41,571 nt of DNA from Zancudomyces culisetae. Taxonomy: Eukaryota; Kickxellomycota; Harpellomycetes; Harpellales; Legeriomycetaceae. Shown in pieces: positions 30,483 to 41,571 of the stretch. Made by a program: the position numbers and the translations under genes. A model generated the notes under the pieces. The model saw only the letters and a list, made by a program, of their open reading frames with translations, searched no databases and was not told the DNA's origin. Positions within the stretch are counted from its first letter, which is position 1. Every line of letters begins with the position of its first letter. Location of the stretch: positions 1 through 41,571 of the forward strand of contig LSSK01001112.1 of the NCBI GenBank assembly GCA_001969505.1. Direction: 5' to 3'.

Positions 30483-32724
30483 AAATTTTAATTTGAGAAG
30501 TGGAATTCCTTTTGTAGTAGCAGGTGACATGAAAATCGGAAATGTAATATAGATACTAACACATCAGTGGGATTATTCGGCGAACAAATGAAAAAAATGA
30601 ATCAATGCGGCTGATTATTAATGCGTTGTCAAAATCCGCGGGAATTTTAATAATTACGGGCTCGATTAACTATCTTCGCAACTATCTAAATTGAAATCTA
30701 GGAAACTACTTATAACACATTTCGCCTAAAAAAATATTGCTCGTCTGAACCACTTATAAATGCCGCTTACGCATTTAAAATTGATGAATTTGCAGAAAAA
30801 GAGATTTACGGCTGCTTTTGTGTATATTGGATTTATCCAGCTAGGAAATAAGTACCAGAATATAATTTTTTTTTACACATCCATCTCAATTTTTCCGCAA
30901 ATAAAAAAGTTTTTGGGCGATGTTGGATATAACAGAAATACACAACTAACATGTATAGAATCGTGCGGGAGCTGACCAATGGTCCTGGTGATACCACTAG
31001 CTCTTAGGAATGTTGATTTTATGCCATTCAGAAATAATTATGATAGTTTTTAATTTAGAGGCGAGAGGAGCATTGTTTGCAAAGCAGTGTTACTTAGCGC
31101 CAGTAATTGACTTCTAAATTCTAAAAAAGAAGTGGGGTTGCATTACCCAGAGGGAAAAATGAAACGAGATTCAACAGTAATACCCTATTTGGTTTTACAC
31201 CATATCGCTTTCAAGTCGGTGAGCAAAAACCAAGTCAGCCGAAACTAGATATACTCATTTACATCACGCATTCTATAAAAAATATTAGTATGTACATATT
31301 AAGTTTTATAGCGGATAAAGCTGAAAGCTAGCCATCTAAGCATACTCGCAATTTACTCCAAAGAATGTGGTAAATATTCCCTAAAGCGAAAAATTTGGTG
31401 CCTTTACCTTGGTATCATGAATTTTTATGAGAAAAAATCAACCCAATGCTTTGCTGAATATGTACAAACAATAAAGGCGGCATACTATTTACTTCTTAGA
31501 ACACAAGCAATGCATAAAAAAGGCGCACATTTCCTCTCTAAATAGGATCAATGTACAGCTCGAGCTATACAGGGAACCACTATAGCTTGCACTAGAGCAT
31601 CAAAAAGACTGAAGTGGAGAAATCAAACCTAAATTTGCAACTCGCTCGGGGGATGTAGATGTACTCTGGTATTTTATGTCCAATGACTGCGTTTTCGCTT
31701 TTTTCACGAAAACGAGCAATACCAATAAGCGTAAAAACACATCTTATAAAGTGATATTAATAGAGAATGTTAATTTGATGAATGCTTTTTATAGCAGGCG
31801 GTGGCCCATTTAAACGGCTTTAATAAAAATGTAATATGGGGAGGAGCAATGGGTATACTTTTGAAACATTGCTATAATACCAAAGGTGTAGAGGCGCATG
31901 GAATTTACAATGCATAAGCAATAAGTATATCCTGTTTTTAAACTGTTTTTTTTTAATGAATAGGTTTCTCCGTATTGGTATTGTGCAATCGAGGGGTAGT
32001 ACAAGGGATCTTATTAAGAACAATTACCTACTCATTTAATGTAAAAAATGTAAGGGTAAGAACTATTATAATGAACAGAATTTTGTGGAGACCTGGGATT
32101 GCATTGAGAAATATTTAACTTTGACACCCTGAAAATTCTACTTTATACATTTAATTGATAAAGCGAAGTATTTAATCATGTTTTTTGTTGCTGGGGGACT
32201 GGCTAAGAAGCTGATAAATAGGTACGGGACCATACGCACATATGAATTTTTCCGAAAAGAGTATTAAAAATGTGCCTCATCTCAAACTGGAAAATTTAAT
32301 CCTCAAAGAATAAGAAACTGTTACTGAATTATCCAAACCAAATCATTCACTAAAAACAGTTCAATTCATTCTACCTGGGTTGATATAATGATATTGTATG
32401 TTTCAAGCGATAATGAGAAAATTCTTTACTTGGGAATTGGTAAATGATAATTTTTCAGTTTTCACAATATCTGAAATTGCCCAATTAATAATGGAAGGGC
32501 TATAACAATCCATTATAGTATGTTTACGCAATAACAACGTGTCTTATTACCAATTCTTTTAGATTTGTGGATTTTTATGTAAACCAATTTAACTAAAAGA
32601 GGAAGTGAAAAGCTAAATTTAAAACTTGTTCAGAGCTCACCCAAGATCAAGTGAAATCCGAAGTAGTATCTAAATTATGCGTAGTTTGTTAATGTTTTCT
32701 GTTTTTTTTGCACTCCATTGAACC

Positions 32725-32973
32725 ATGTTTGAGAACGTAAAAAATGTCCAGAAAATCACCAACAGTTTTCTTGGTAAGCATTTTTTTTTGTGCATGCAAG
32801 TCTCTTTGATGAAACGGCTTTCTTCTTGCAATGACGAGCATATTCCCCGCTCTGCTATTGACACAAAAGAAAGAAATATCGTAAAGGCCATACAAATATT
32901 TATACATTCTACAAAACACATACCAACGAGTAATAGCACTAGTCCCACCTCATGCCTTTACCAAAGTTTATAA
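32725..32973 (+). CDS. Weak candidate small protein
   Basis: 82-residue open frame starting MFENVKNVQKITNSFLG and then KHFFLCMQ, the latter encoded by a T9-containing stretch bounded by GTAAGC and GCAAG. Removal as a 27-nt intron would leave a continuous protein (..NSFL-VSLMKRLSSCNDEHIP..), but that is shorter than any other intron here. No family recognised; possibly noise. Confidence 0.2.
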   Translation: MFENVKNVQKITNSFLGKHFFLCMQVSLMKRLSSCNDEHIPRSAIDTKERNIVKAIQIFIHSTKHIPTSNSTSPTSCLYQSL

Positions 32974-33094
32974 TTGTAAAACAAGAAACCGTACATATGC
33001 TCAAGGTAACTAGTAGCTTTTGGCCCAAGTACCTTTCCAAATTTAATCATCTAATATCCTTTTGAAACTTTAGCCCTACTTAGGTTCCAGGTTA

Positions 33095-33180
33095 AAAATT
33101 CAAAGTTCAAAATTCAAAATCCAATGTCCAAAATCCAATGCCAAATATCCAACATCCAATATCCATTATACAAAACTCAA
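33095..33180. repeat. Degenerate TCCAANAT/TTCAAAAT tandem repeat
   Basis: About ten 8-11-nt units of the type AATCCAATGTCCAAA with gradual drift from TTCAAA to TCCAAT. Confidence 0.75.
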
Positions 33181-33275
33181 AGCGAAAATTTTTTTATATA
33201 TATTATAACTCTCCGGACCAGTGGATACATTCAATACTGTACTGTATATCACAACAATAAATAATAAACATTATA

Positions 33276-33293
33276 ATATATATATATATATAT
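33276..33293. repeat. (AT)n microsatellite
   Basis: Nine AT units. Confidence 0.85.
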
Positions 33294-33727
33294 CTATACG
33301 AATATATATATTTTTGTATTTTTGTTTGCTTTTAATTATTTTTCTTGACATAAAACAATAGAGGGTATTATGGTAAGTTGGTGAATTAACAACTCTAAAC
33401 AAAGACATGGTAAACTACTATAAATAGTAATAATAATAATAAAAAAGAAAAAGAAAAAAAAGTAGATGAAATATGGTAAAGGTATCGATTATGATGGTGA
33501 AAGCAATGTAGTGTTATGAATTTGGCACTCTAGCCTAAGAACACTAAAGCTAAAAATTTACAGCAGTAATCATACCAAACAGAAATACGAGATAGGTTCA
33601 ACAGTTGTAGTATTACATCAAATAGGAAAGTTCGAGTAGCAGCGAAAAACTTGGTCTACTGGCAAAACTTGCACATGGTAGTGAGAATACAATTATCACT
33701 GAAAAGCAGATACTAAGTGCCCCACCC

Positions 33728-35245
33728 ATGTACACAGGTAGAAAGACGGCCTCACTTGTATTAAATAATGGTATGTACAGGAACAAGAGAAGAAACATTG
33801 TAAACCACTATCGGAGGAGTGCAAGCCCACTCCCCAAGCTTTTCTCTGATAGTTATACAAACGGCGTTAAGGAAAAAATAAACGATTGCATTCAAGCAAG
33901 GACTACGCATATTCCTCAGCGATTTACTGACGTGATAGTACCGCAATACAACGGGTATTTTGATTTAAATAAACCTACGCCTACACCTACACCTACCTCG
34001 AAAGCTACCAGCCTAAGAAAAGACAACAGTCTTGCAGGCATTCTGGAAAATTTTGAAACCAATGATGGTAGGTGCACTTATCTTACCTTAAATATTATAT
34101 ACTACATTACCTTTTCTATTTCAAATATTGTTTCAACTCCGGGTCTCTCACCACCAGTGATTTTCTCGCCCATATTAACTAGTTCACAATAACCGATATT
34201 TCGGGTGTATTTATTATATATTAATACGTGTACACTATCTATAAAATAGAGGGGAAAAAATCATGTAACAGGCAAAGCGTAGATTTTCTGCTAAACGAGT
34301 TTGATGTAGAACCGCTCCCAAAACTACCAAAACTGTCAAAATTTACTGACCACAATATAATCGGAAACGCGGCGTTTTTAGAATCTAGATCAAATGGCAA
34401 TATATGCGCTATGTTTCAAGAGCCTTCTAGTGAAAATAGTAATGGTGCTGATCTAGAGATAGAGCCATGTAGGTGGAAAGGCTGCAAAGAATACTTTTCC
34501 AACCCAACTATGCTAATGGAACATATCAGCAACCATCACATAGGGAGGGGAAAAACTATATATATCTGTAATTGGACTGACTGTGGGCGATTACAACGCC
34601 CCTTCACAAAACGCCACAAGCTTCTCAATCACCTTCGTACACATACTGGCGAACGACCTTATTTATGTAAATTTCCTGACTGCGGAAAACGATTTTCCCG
34701 CCCTGACTCGTTACAAACGCACGTAAAAACGCATTCAGGATTAAAACCATTTGTATGCGGACACAATAACTGCGGAAAAGCTTATTTTCATGCTCGATCC
34801 TTGAGAAAACACGAACTATCCCATCTGAGTGAAAAAAATACAATTGAAAATAATGAACATCGTAATATCTCCCATGACGATGACACGGGTAACTTTGATA
34901 GTTCTGTATTTTAGAATAAAGGTACTTCAGCAGACCACCACCTTGATTCGCTTTTGTTAACAAAAACACGTCGTATCACTCAACCTCTCTCTCTCTTCTT
35001 CCCCCTCGTTCTCCAAAAAACATGCATAAACATAAACATAAACATAAACATAAACATAAACATAAACATAAACACAAACATAAACATAAACATAAACATA
35101 AACGTACACACATACACGTACACACATGTTTTTCTTCACTTGCTATTCAGTCTCTTTTTTCCCTTGTCACTGTTTTTTTGCAGGGTATGCACACAGCATC
35201 CTTCAGAATTTGGACTTGGAAAACACACAAGGGACTGTAAATTAA
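33728..35245 (+). CDS. GLI/Zic-like C2H2 zinc finger transcription factor
   Basis: Three exons: 33728-34067, 34250-34888 and 35184-35245, giving 346 residues; phases agree and the last exon encodes GYAHSILQNLDLENTQGTVN. Four zinc fingers lie at about residues 190-305: CRWKGC..HISNHH, CNWTDC..HLRTH, CKFPDC..HVKTH and CGHNNC..HELSH. Paired C-x4-C fingers with tryptophans in fingers 1 and 2, followed by HTGERPY and HSGLKPF linkers, are typical of the GLI/Zic group and related fungal regulators. The N-terminal third is basic with a (TP)n run (KPTPTPTPTSK); no activation domain is clear. Target genes cannot be read from the sequence. Intron 2 contains a long AAACAT array. If exon 3 is not used, the frame ends ...GNFDSSVF at 34914. 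Confidence 0.82.
35026..35103. repeat. (AAACAT)n array inside intron 2 of the zinc finger gene
   Basis: About 13 units, nearly perfect (one AAACAC), on the plus strand between donor 34889 and acceptor 35183. Confidence 0.92.
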
Positions 35246-35862
35246 GAATTATGATAATTATGTATCGATATCTATCTGCAAAGAAGTATAAAATATTAAT
35301 TTAACAATTAAACATATGTGTTTGCTTTAATATATAACTCTTTTCATTTAGAACTTTTTGTTTACAGTTTTGTAAAACATTAAGCAGAATCTATTAGACT
35401 ATAAAGTTTTACAGCTTATAGTTGCATTTATATAAACAAACCGCACTATAAAGTGATTGAATACACGCTGGCACTGTAAGATTGACACTATTGTAATATG
35501 CATCCTCATACAAAATAAATGACAAGTGTTGGCGTTGAAGTTTGGATAAGTCCTATACAACCCAAAGGTATTCAGTTATGATAAAAAAATATTTCAATCT
35601 AAGGTTATGAGTACACTTTTTGGTACACTTTTAACTTTGTATCTGTATCCTGCCGTTCCTATATAAATACTCAATCACAATTTTATGACTATTTAACTAT
35701 GCTAAAACAAAATATCGAACACTATGTTTTCTACTATTTGTGTTAACAACAAACCTAGTAGCATATATGTCTTGTCAACCACTAATACTTTGATAATACT
35801 CATATTTTTCGTGAATTTTTTTTCCCCTAACTGTTTCCTCAAACTCTTTTTTACCAGGACAG

Positions 35863-36060
35863 ATGTGTACAATGTTCTATAAAAAAAATAAAGACTGGGA
35901 TGCGTTAATGTTAGCAAACATGGTAATAACATCGATAATAGGAGTAGTAATAATGCTAGTAATAGCAAAGTGCAGTCCAACCCCACCCACTGACTGTTTG
36001 ATCTTAAAATACAAAACCAAAAAGAGGAAACACAATATTGTTCATGTGATGAAAAAATAA
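35863..36060 (+). CDS. Candidate 65-residue membrane protein
   Basis: Frame MCTMFYKKNKDWDALMLANM with one hydrophobic helix (VITSIIGVVIMLVIA) and a basic tail ending KKRKHNIVHVMKK. A pyrimidine tract and ACCAG at 35858 suggest it may be a 3' exon whose first exon is not found; the TATA-like element at 35660 is consistent with transcription here. No family recognised. Confidence 0.3.
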   Translation: MCTMFYKKNKDWDALMLANMVITSIIGVVIMLVIAKCSPTPPTDCLILKYKTKKRKHNIVHVMKK

Positions 36061-36337
36061 TGTGAATTCAGCATGAAACGCAAGCCCCGCTAGTTGGTCA
36101 TACCACCTAGTATATAGATTAGTCAACTTTTACAATAGTGCACAACTTTTCTCTCTATATAAAGCATTTTTGTAAAATTGCATTGATTAGCGACTGTACA
36201 CGCTCGTTCTAATTGTTTTTTTTTTGCCTCTCGCTGGTCTTTATTACCATTGTCACTTAATTCGGGGAAATCGCAATTAGCTCGGTGATAGACAAAGTAG
36301 AATTTATAAATCTGCTATTCAAACAAGCCAACATCTC

Positions 36338-36743
36338 ATGACGAAAAAAGCTATTTTCGTTTGGTTCATTGCAATCTCGTGCGCAATGTTATTCAAATTA
36401 TTACAGGGCGTGAGCAAATCCACGAATAAAATCGTGTGTAAATTTATTGCCCATACATATGTTTGTTTTCAAGTACCACATTATAAACGCAACTCACTTT
36501 TTGGCCAATAGGGTATCTAAATTTTTGGAATCCAACACACCTTTAGTTTTTACGAGAAACCAAAACATAATCACGTTTTCCTCAGCTAAGAGGCTGCAAA
36601 GCAAGAAATGCAGCCCGGAAATTGCAAATTTGCAAAATATTACTTTGCTAAAGGGTCCATTACAATACTTCCCCCCCCAAAAAATAAGGTTGGCTTGGCT
36701 TTGTTCTAATTGGAAGTTCTTAAAACATAAATTAGCTCAGTAA
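36338..36743 (+). CDS. Candidate two-exon small membrane protein
   Basis: The first frame starts MTKKAIFVWFIAISCAMLFK (one hydrophobic helix) and runs to 36511. The second, overlapping frame has SKFLESNTPLVFTRNQNIIT ... KFLKHKLAQ to the stop at 36743. Splicing from GT at 36436 to AG at 36511 joins them in phase into a ~109-residue protein, but the nearby better donor GTAAAT at 36438 does not. No family recognised; both frames could be chance. Confidence 0.28.
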
Positions 36744-37047
36744 CAAAGGTATAAGCGTAACTTGTACTCATTTTTTAGTTTTTTTTTGTATTACCAACAA
36801 AGATAGAACATATATTTATACCTTCTATATCTTCTATCAGAAGAATGCAACTTTTAATGAACTACCTACAGTATAAGCCATAGCTTTATTTTTTAATTCT
36901 TGATCAAATTCTATAAAACAGTATATTAAACAGCTAATTTGGCTTATTTCTTCTTATAACAGCAAGACCAATAACGAGAATAAAAACAAACACGAAATAT
37001 CATAGACAATTGTACTTTCAGACACACAACTCTTGACTTGTATAAAT

Positions 37048-38645
37048 ATGGACATTCAAACACTGATTACATTTATCGGGGCATTCGATCCTGCAATAGG
37101 AGTTGTAGTTTCCTTAATTGGCTCGATTGGACATTCCGTAGGCTTTACTTTGCAAAAAAAGGCACATAATGACAGGGAAATTCGGTATGGATTTAGCGAA
37201 CTCAATTCAGACCCGGAAATGCCCAACGTAAAGAAAAAGCCACCACCTGTGTTTCTTGACCCAACATGGTTGACGGGTTTTATAGTGTATATTTCCTGTT
37301 CTGGAATATGTCCAGCTGTTGCGCTTTTATATCTACCTGTGTTTGTAGCAGCACCGTTAAGTGCAGTCAATTTGGCTGCAAATACAATATGCGCAGGATT
37401 AATACTTGGGCGCAAAATCACCAGGAATGATTATTTTAATACAGCTCTTGTAACAATAGGTGCAATCTGGATCGCCATTTTTGCAACCATCAAGGAGAGT
37501 TCACGGTCGCTCGATGATTTGCTTAAACTCTATAAACGACCCATCTTTATTATATATTTTGTTCTCTATGAGGTAATGGTATTTGTTTTAATCATAATCG
37601 AACTGAGACTCAGGAATAACTACAAAAAGTTGAGAGAAAGAGTGGAGAGCGCGCTTGAGTTGGAAAACAAACTGCGAAAAAACAAATCCAGTGTTGACGT
37701 TGAAGATGTTTCCCTTAGCATGGAGGATAATCTTTCGAAGTTGAGTATTCAGAATGTAGAGAATACTCCCCAACGGGATGGTTATAAGTCAGATAGTACA
37801 AATATTGCTGGAGGTAGTAGATCTGGTTCAGAAATCAGCATAATAGAAGACACACCACTACTGGGCGATAGTAAAAATGTCAGCGGAGCCGAACTTCACT
37901 GGTTTGGTAGCAAGACCAATGTTTTGAAAAGCGGTAAACTCAGCAAACTCATTCCTTTCTGCAAGAATCAAATGTACGATCAACCTGCGAGCAGTACAGC
38001 CCCTTTACTAGGGTCCGAACCCGAAGGTCAGGGTACCCGTATAAATTACGGTATTGGTCATCTTGATGAAGGACAGCCACAATCGCAGGTGTTGCTGGTT
38101 GAACTAAATAGTGTAGAAAACAAGGCTGGCCTTCTTTCGGGGCTTATTTCCGGATTTGTGTGTAGTCAGTCAATACTATTTACAAAAACGAGTATCGAAC
38201 TAATATCCTTTTCATTAAAAGAGAAGAATCAATTCACCACGCCGCTAGCTTGGCTTATCGTTTCAGCGCTTGTTGTCGCTGCCCTTGGAAATGTAAGTTT
38301 GTCCATTTTTTTTCTTACCCGTTGATTCGTTCATTTGTCTTAATTACGTTTTTAATAGGGTAAAATGGCTCCAAAGTGTTATATTACTAATGATAAATCA
38401 TATACAAAAATACCTTTTAGCTTTATTACTTTAACAGAGGATTGAGACTGAGCAGCACTATTGTACTAGTACCTTTGGCTTTTAGTAGCTATACCTTGTC
38501 CGCATTAATCAACAGCCTGATTTACTATGACCAATTCAACAAATTTACAACTTCTCAGATAATAAATGTCCTAATTGGGCTATCTACGGTGTTCGTTGGT
38601 GTATTCTTATCCTCCAGATCTGAGCGTTCGCACCATGAAGTATAG
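37048..38645 (+). CDS. NIPA-like (DUF803) membrane transporter
   Basis: Exons 37048-38320 and 38440-38645, about 492 residues. Multi-spanning: residues ~10-35 (IGVVVSLIGSIGHSVGFTLQ then KKAHN, the conserved NIPA start), further helices to ~190, a long cytosolic loop (~190-350, acidic, Ser-rich, with two TPLLG/APLLG-type segments), and helices after ~360. The junction aligns as LSIFFLTR/LRLSSTIVLVPLAFSSYTLS with the family pattern LYFLNRGLRL..PLAFCFY, requiring an unusual GTTGAT donor; the perfect GTAAGT at 38293 would delete conserved residues. The last helices are INSLIYYDQF and IINVLIGLSTVFVGVFL. Family members transport Mg2+ in animals; the fungal branch is poorly characterised. The ATG at 37048 is chosen because upstream in-frame codons start with TTG. 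Confidence 0.85.
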
Positions 38646-40583
38646 AGCATGTGTTTTAATCACAGTTATTTTAGAGTTGTGTTCATTAGCATATTATTGT
38701 AATTAGACTTTATATTGATGCACTTTTCAAATACTAAGCAAATAACGCATAACAGTAGAGCAATCGCGCTTTTTTTATTTAATGACTTGGACTTTTGTTT
38801 CTTGGAAATACTCAACTTTACTGGAACCTAATAGATAAGAAGCTAACCTTTGTATTTTTATTAACTTTTTTTAAAAAGAAGTGCAACATAATATGCGGTG
38901 ATGTTTTAAAAGACTAAGAGTGTTATGAGCAGAGTATAAGGAATTCTGTTGGTTATGGGTTTTGGAGTACTATGCTATAGATAAAAAGACCAACCCGAAT
39001 AGAAAAGGATATTGTATTATATATACATATATTTGGTACAATAATAAAAAGGCGTTTGGGCTTGTTTTATACTATGTTTGGAAGGGCTAATACATACTTT
39101 TCCTGTTTTAATATTTATGGTTCGTTTTTTTTTCCACAACACGTATTTCTATAGTAGATTTAGGGATTGGTTAACCTCGGCTGTTCGACTGTATTGCTTT
39201 TAGTGTATCTATAGGTTCAGGCTACTAAACTTTTTGGTATTCACACGCTTTGATTGTGCGATAGTGGTCAAGCAAACACAGTATTATAAATAGATCAGTG
39301 ATACGTCTAGTACCTGCTTTTTAGTTGCATTTTCCATTATTTTCCACTATTTTTCATGAGCATAACGAATAACTTGAATGTCATTTTGATAAAATATAGT
39401 GCACTCATACTCGGGTTTGAATTAGACTCATTCAAAATAAGATATGTTGCAGACTGAACTGGTCATTTGTCTATCATAAGTGAGGAGACAAAAGTACTCG
39501 GCTAATCCCAAGAGAATGTTTATTCAAGTCGCTCCAGGGTTCGAATGACTTTGCAATAGTGTAATTGTTATTTACTATATAATTAATAGACCTAATTGCC
39601 AGACATAGTGCCATAAGATGGGGATGGGCAATGGAGTAGGTTGCATGTCCGAGATTCCATTACACCTAGATGAATATGGCAACACTAGGGGGTTAAAAAT
39701 CACTTTATTATGAGATAAGTTGGCTAACTTTTCAATTCATTTTTTTCTCTTATGAAAGAGGGGTGGGTTAGCCACTAGATTTGAATGTGGAAGTTGATAT
39801 TAAAGCTAATCATAATTTAATTGATGCGAATTATAATGCTAATTCCCGAAGACCAGCAAAACACCACCTTATATCTATTGTAAAATAAAACCTATTACAT
39901 TTGACCGCCAAATTGTGTAGGTGTATTTGGTGATGAGAGGAAGAAATAAGAAAACAAAAAGTGGTTTGGGAACCGCTCCATTTTGCTTCCAAAGTCGATT
40001 TTGAAAAATGGAACCAATTCCTGTGTTATTAGCACATCTACCATGAGGAGTGAACAGTAGGTCCCATAGTCATTCCCCTTTCTTTGCTCAAAGGCGGTAA
40101 TTTGGTGCGGAATTCAAATGCCGAAACTGCTTTTTTTTCTTTTTTTTTGGAAGGATTCTTGGGAAGGATTGGGTGAGTATACATATTTTTAAACTAATTA
40201 GCTATTAATTCAAGCGCAGGAGCCACTCAGTTCGCTTGGTTAACAAAAGAATGATGGGTAACACAAAATAAAATAACGAAATGTTAATGAAATATGAACA
40301 CCAACTTAGTAAACTCAACACAACGTTGGGTAGACCCATTATATTTTAAAGGCGAAATTAAAGCTATTAATTGCTTTTAAATGGTATAAACACCTACAAA
40401 GAAGGACAAAAATATCTCAAAGAAATACACTCGCATATTCTTTTCAAAAGTAAATGCAATTCAGTTATTACGACCCAGAAGCGCAGTCGAGTTGAGTAGA
40501 GGAGCGATATAAAATTGGAAACAGCGGCAAGTGGGTGGTAAATCCTGTGCTAAATGAGACTTGATAAATAAGTATAAATTGAC
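38646..40583. other. 1.9-kb intergenic region
   Basis: No frame longer than about 70 codons and no hidden conserved exon found on either strand. A GGTTCGAAT at 39537 resembles a tRNA B box, but no clover-leaf pairing surrounds it. It contains the Yippee promoter. Confidence 0.45.
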
Positions 40584-41388
40584 ATGGGCTACAAATATAA
40601 AAAATTTTTAAGGGGTAAGACGGTATATAGCTGCAGGAATTGTGGCGCGCATTTAACGACAAAGGACTTTTTAATTTCAACGGTACGTACTATATATATA
40701 TATATAAATCCTTTAAGAGACACAATGGGAATACGAATGCAAAAAAGAAACTAAAACTGAGGGAGGTGTGGGGCAGTTATTGTATAAAACCTTGAAATTA
40801 TATTTAAAATTGTATTTTAAATTGAGCTCAAGGTCATGGTTTAACCAAGACACCTTTTAACACAAGTATTTTGCTAACAAACAGGAGTATCAAGGGAGAT
40901 ATGGAAGAGCTCATTTATTCAAAGCTGTGTAAGTATAGACAATTGTATTTAGGGTCATGGAATTACTTTGAATATATAAAGCATATAATACTGGAACAGC
41001 ATTAATTGCTTATCAGATACAATGCCACCTGTGCATTTTTCGGATAAAAATTCGGATAATTGGGCTAAGCAGAAAGAAATAAAGCATAAAATTTACAATT
41101 AAATAGGGTCAACTCCACAGAGGGAAAGAGACAAGAAAGAGCAATGACAACAGGGTTTCATATAGTGTGTGATGTTTCTTGTGAGCAGTGCAGCACATAT
41201 ATTGGCTGGAAATACGTAAGTTAAGTGGATACAGATCAGGGGGGGGGAGGCCCTTGACACTTTATAACAAAACTAAAACGATATAATTTGCTAACTTATA
41301 GATTTTTGCATACAAGACGGATCAAAAATTCAAGGAGGGAAAGTATATTTTGGAAAAGCAGTTAATAAAAGGCACCCGAGCAGTATAA
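40584..41388 (+). CDS. MOH1: Yippee/Moh1-family zinc-binding protein
   Basis: Four exons: 40584-40682, 40885-40928, 41107-41215 and 41302-41388, with donors GTACGT, GTAAGT and GTAAGT; phases agree and the product is 112 residues, the normal Yippee length. The zinc ligands are two CxxC pairs: YSCRNCGAHLTTKDFLIS near the N-terminus and VSCEQCSTYIGWKY in exon 3. The core GRYGRAHLFKAVVNSTEGKR and the C-terminal AYKTDQKFKEGKYILEKQLI match the family closely. In yeast, Moh1 is a GID ubiquitin-ligase associated substrate-receptor-like protein; in animals Yippee-like proteins are nuclear or centrosomal. The role in this organism is unknown. It is split by three introns, which hides it from single-frame ORF searches. 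Confidence 0.93.
40690..40707. repeat. (TA)n run in Yippee intron 1
   Basis: About nine TA units directly after the donor. Confidence 0.8.
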
Positions 41389-41558
41389 AGTACAGAACAA
41401 ATGGAATTGTAATAGTGGTAAAAGAAAAGGAAAGAAAAGGAATACACGATATTTATTCGTTTTTTTTTAGTGTAGTATAGTCACAGCATTTGTAAGTATT
41501 TCCCCAATCCATAGCATTTGTTTTGATTATAGGTTTACTTGTTGTCCATAATCTCAAC

Positions 41559-41571
41559 AAGGGGGGGGGGG
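41559..41571. repeat. Terminal poly-G tract
   Basis: The sequence ends in a run of about 12 G, and a G9 run occurs at about 41239. The terminal run probably marks an assembly break or low-quality end. Confidence 0.7.

Larger units (their letters stand above)
28815..33727. other. 4.9-kb region without a supported gene
   Basis: By far the longest empty stretch. All frames are short and broken; there is no transposase, polymerase, tRNA or rRNA signature I can read. Items present: a 20-bp near-palindrome (30463-30482), a hairpin at about 31689-31713, a weak 82-residue frame (32725-32973), degenerate CCAA repeats (33095-33180) and an AT run. The right end is the upstream region of the GLI-like factor, so part may be regulatory. 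Confidence 0.45.
35246..37047. other. 1.8-kb region with only weak small-protein candidates
   Basis: Apart from the two candidates listed separately (35863-36060 and 36338-36743) it is AT-rich. A TATA-like CTATATAAATAC lies at 35659-35670. The right end is the promoter of the NIPA-like gene. Confidence 0.4.

Noticed and set aside
34954-35304. Protein of alternating Lys-His or Asn-Ile
   Set aside because: It is only the translation of the intronic AAACAT array.
39537-39546. Possible tRNA gene (GGTTCGAAT)
   Set aside because: No matching T-stem, acceptor stem or A box around it.

Overview
The window looks like nuclear DNA of an AT-rich, intron-containing filamentous or early-diverging fungus. 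The evidence is many short introns (about 40-150 nt, GT-AG, with frequent NTNAG/AAG acceptors), a prenylated Skt5/Chs4-type chitin synthase activator, Esf1, a PYM-type Mago-binding protein, an NRBF2/Atg38-like autophagy subunit and a fungal NIPA-type transporter. The gene density, AT bias, a secreted pacifastin-like peptide and a large secreted coiled-coil protein would fit a Zoopagomycota/Kickxellomycotina-type, perhaps arthropod-associated, fungus. That placement is inference; no marker in the window proves it. Exon structures below were rebuilt by hand from splice sites, reading phase and family length.

Layout, left part (1-7554): the 3' part of an acetyl-CoA acetyltransferase (Erg10) converges on, and overlaps, the Esf1 gene. 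A lysine-rich SMAP-domain nucleolar protein and a PYM-like protein form a second convergent pair. Then come a complete 149-residue calmodulin (first exon is only the ATG) and a 78-residue unknown three-exon protein. Middle-left (8082-17205): a secreted 1135-residue coiled-coil protein with a twin CX3C cap and exact internal 189-bp repeats; a possible 40-residue membrane microprotein; synaptobrevin; and a six-exon gene that may be Mei4-like.

Middle (17206-28814): the Skt5/Chs4 protein with Sel1 repeats, a CaaX tail and repeated EGFD motifs; a secreted pacifastin-like peptide precursor; a stomatin/SPFH protein; an unknown 279-residue protein; and a ten-exon NRBF2/Atg38-like gene. Right part (28815-41571): a 4.9-kb stretch with no gene I can support, a GLI/Zic-like C2H2 factor, two weak small-protein candidates, a NIPA-like transporter and a four-exon Yippee gene close to the poly-G end of the sequence.

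Most recognisable genes are housekeeping: sterol precursor synthesis, ribosome biogenesis, calcium signalling, exocytosis, chitin deposition, autophagy and membrane organisation. Synaptobrevin and Chs4 both serve polarised growth at the plasma membrane. The lineage-specific material is concentrated in the two secreted proteins (8082-11631 and 22333-22728) and in the small-protein candidates in the gene-poor stretches.
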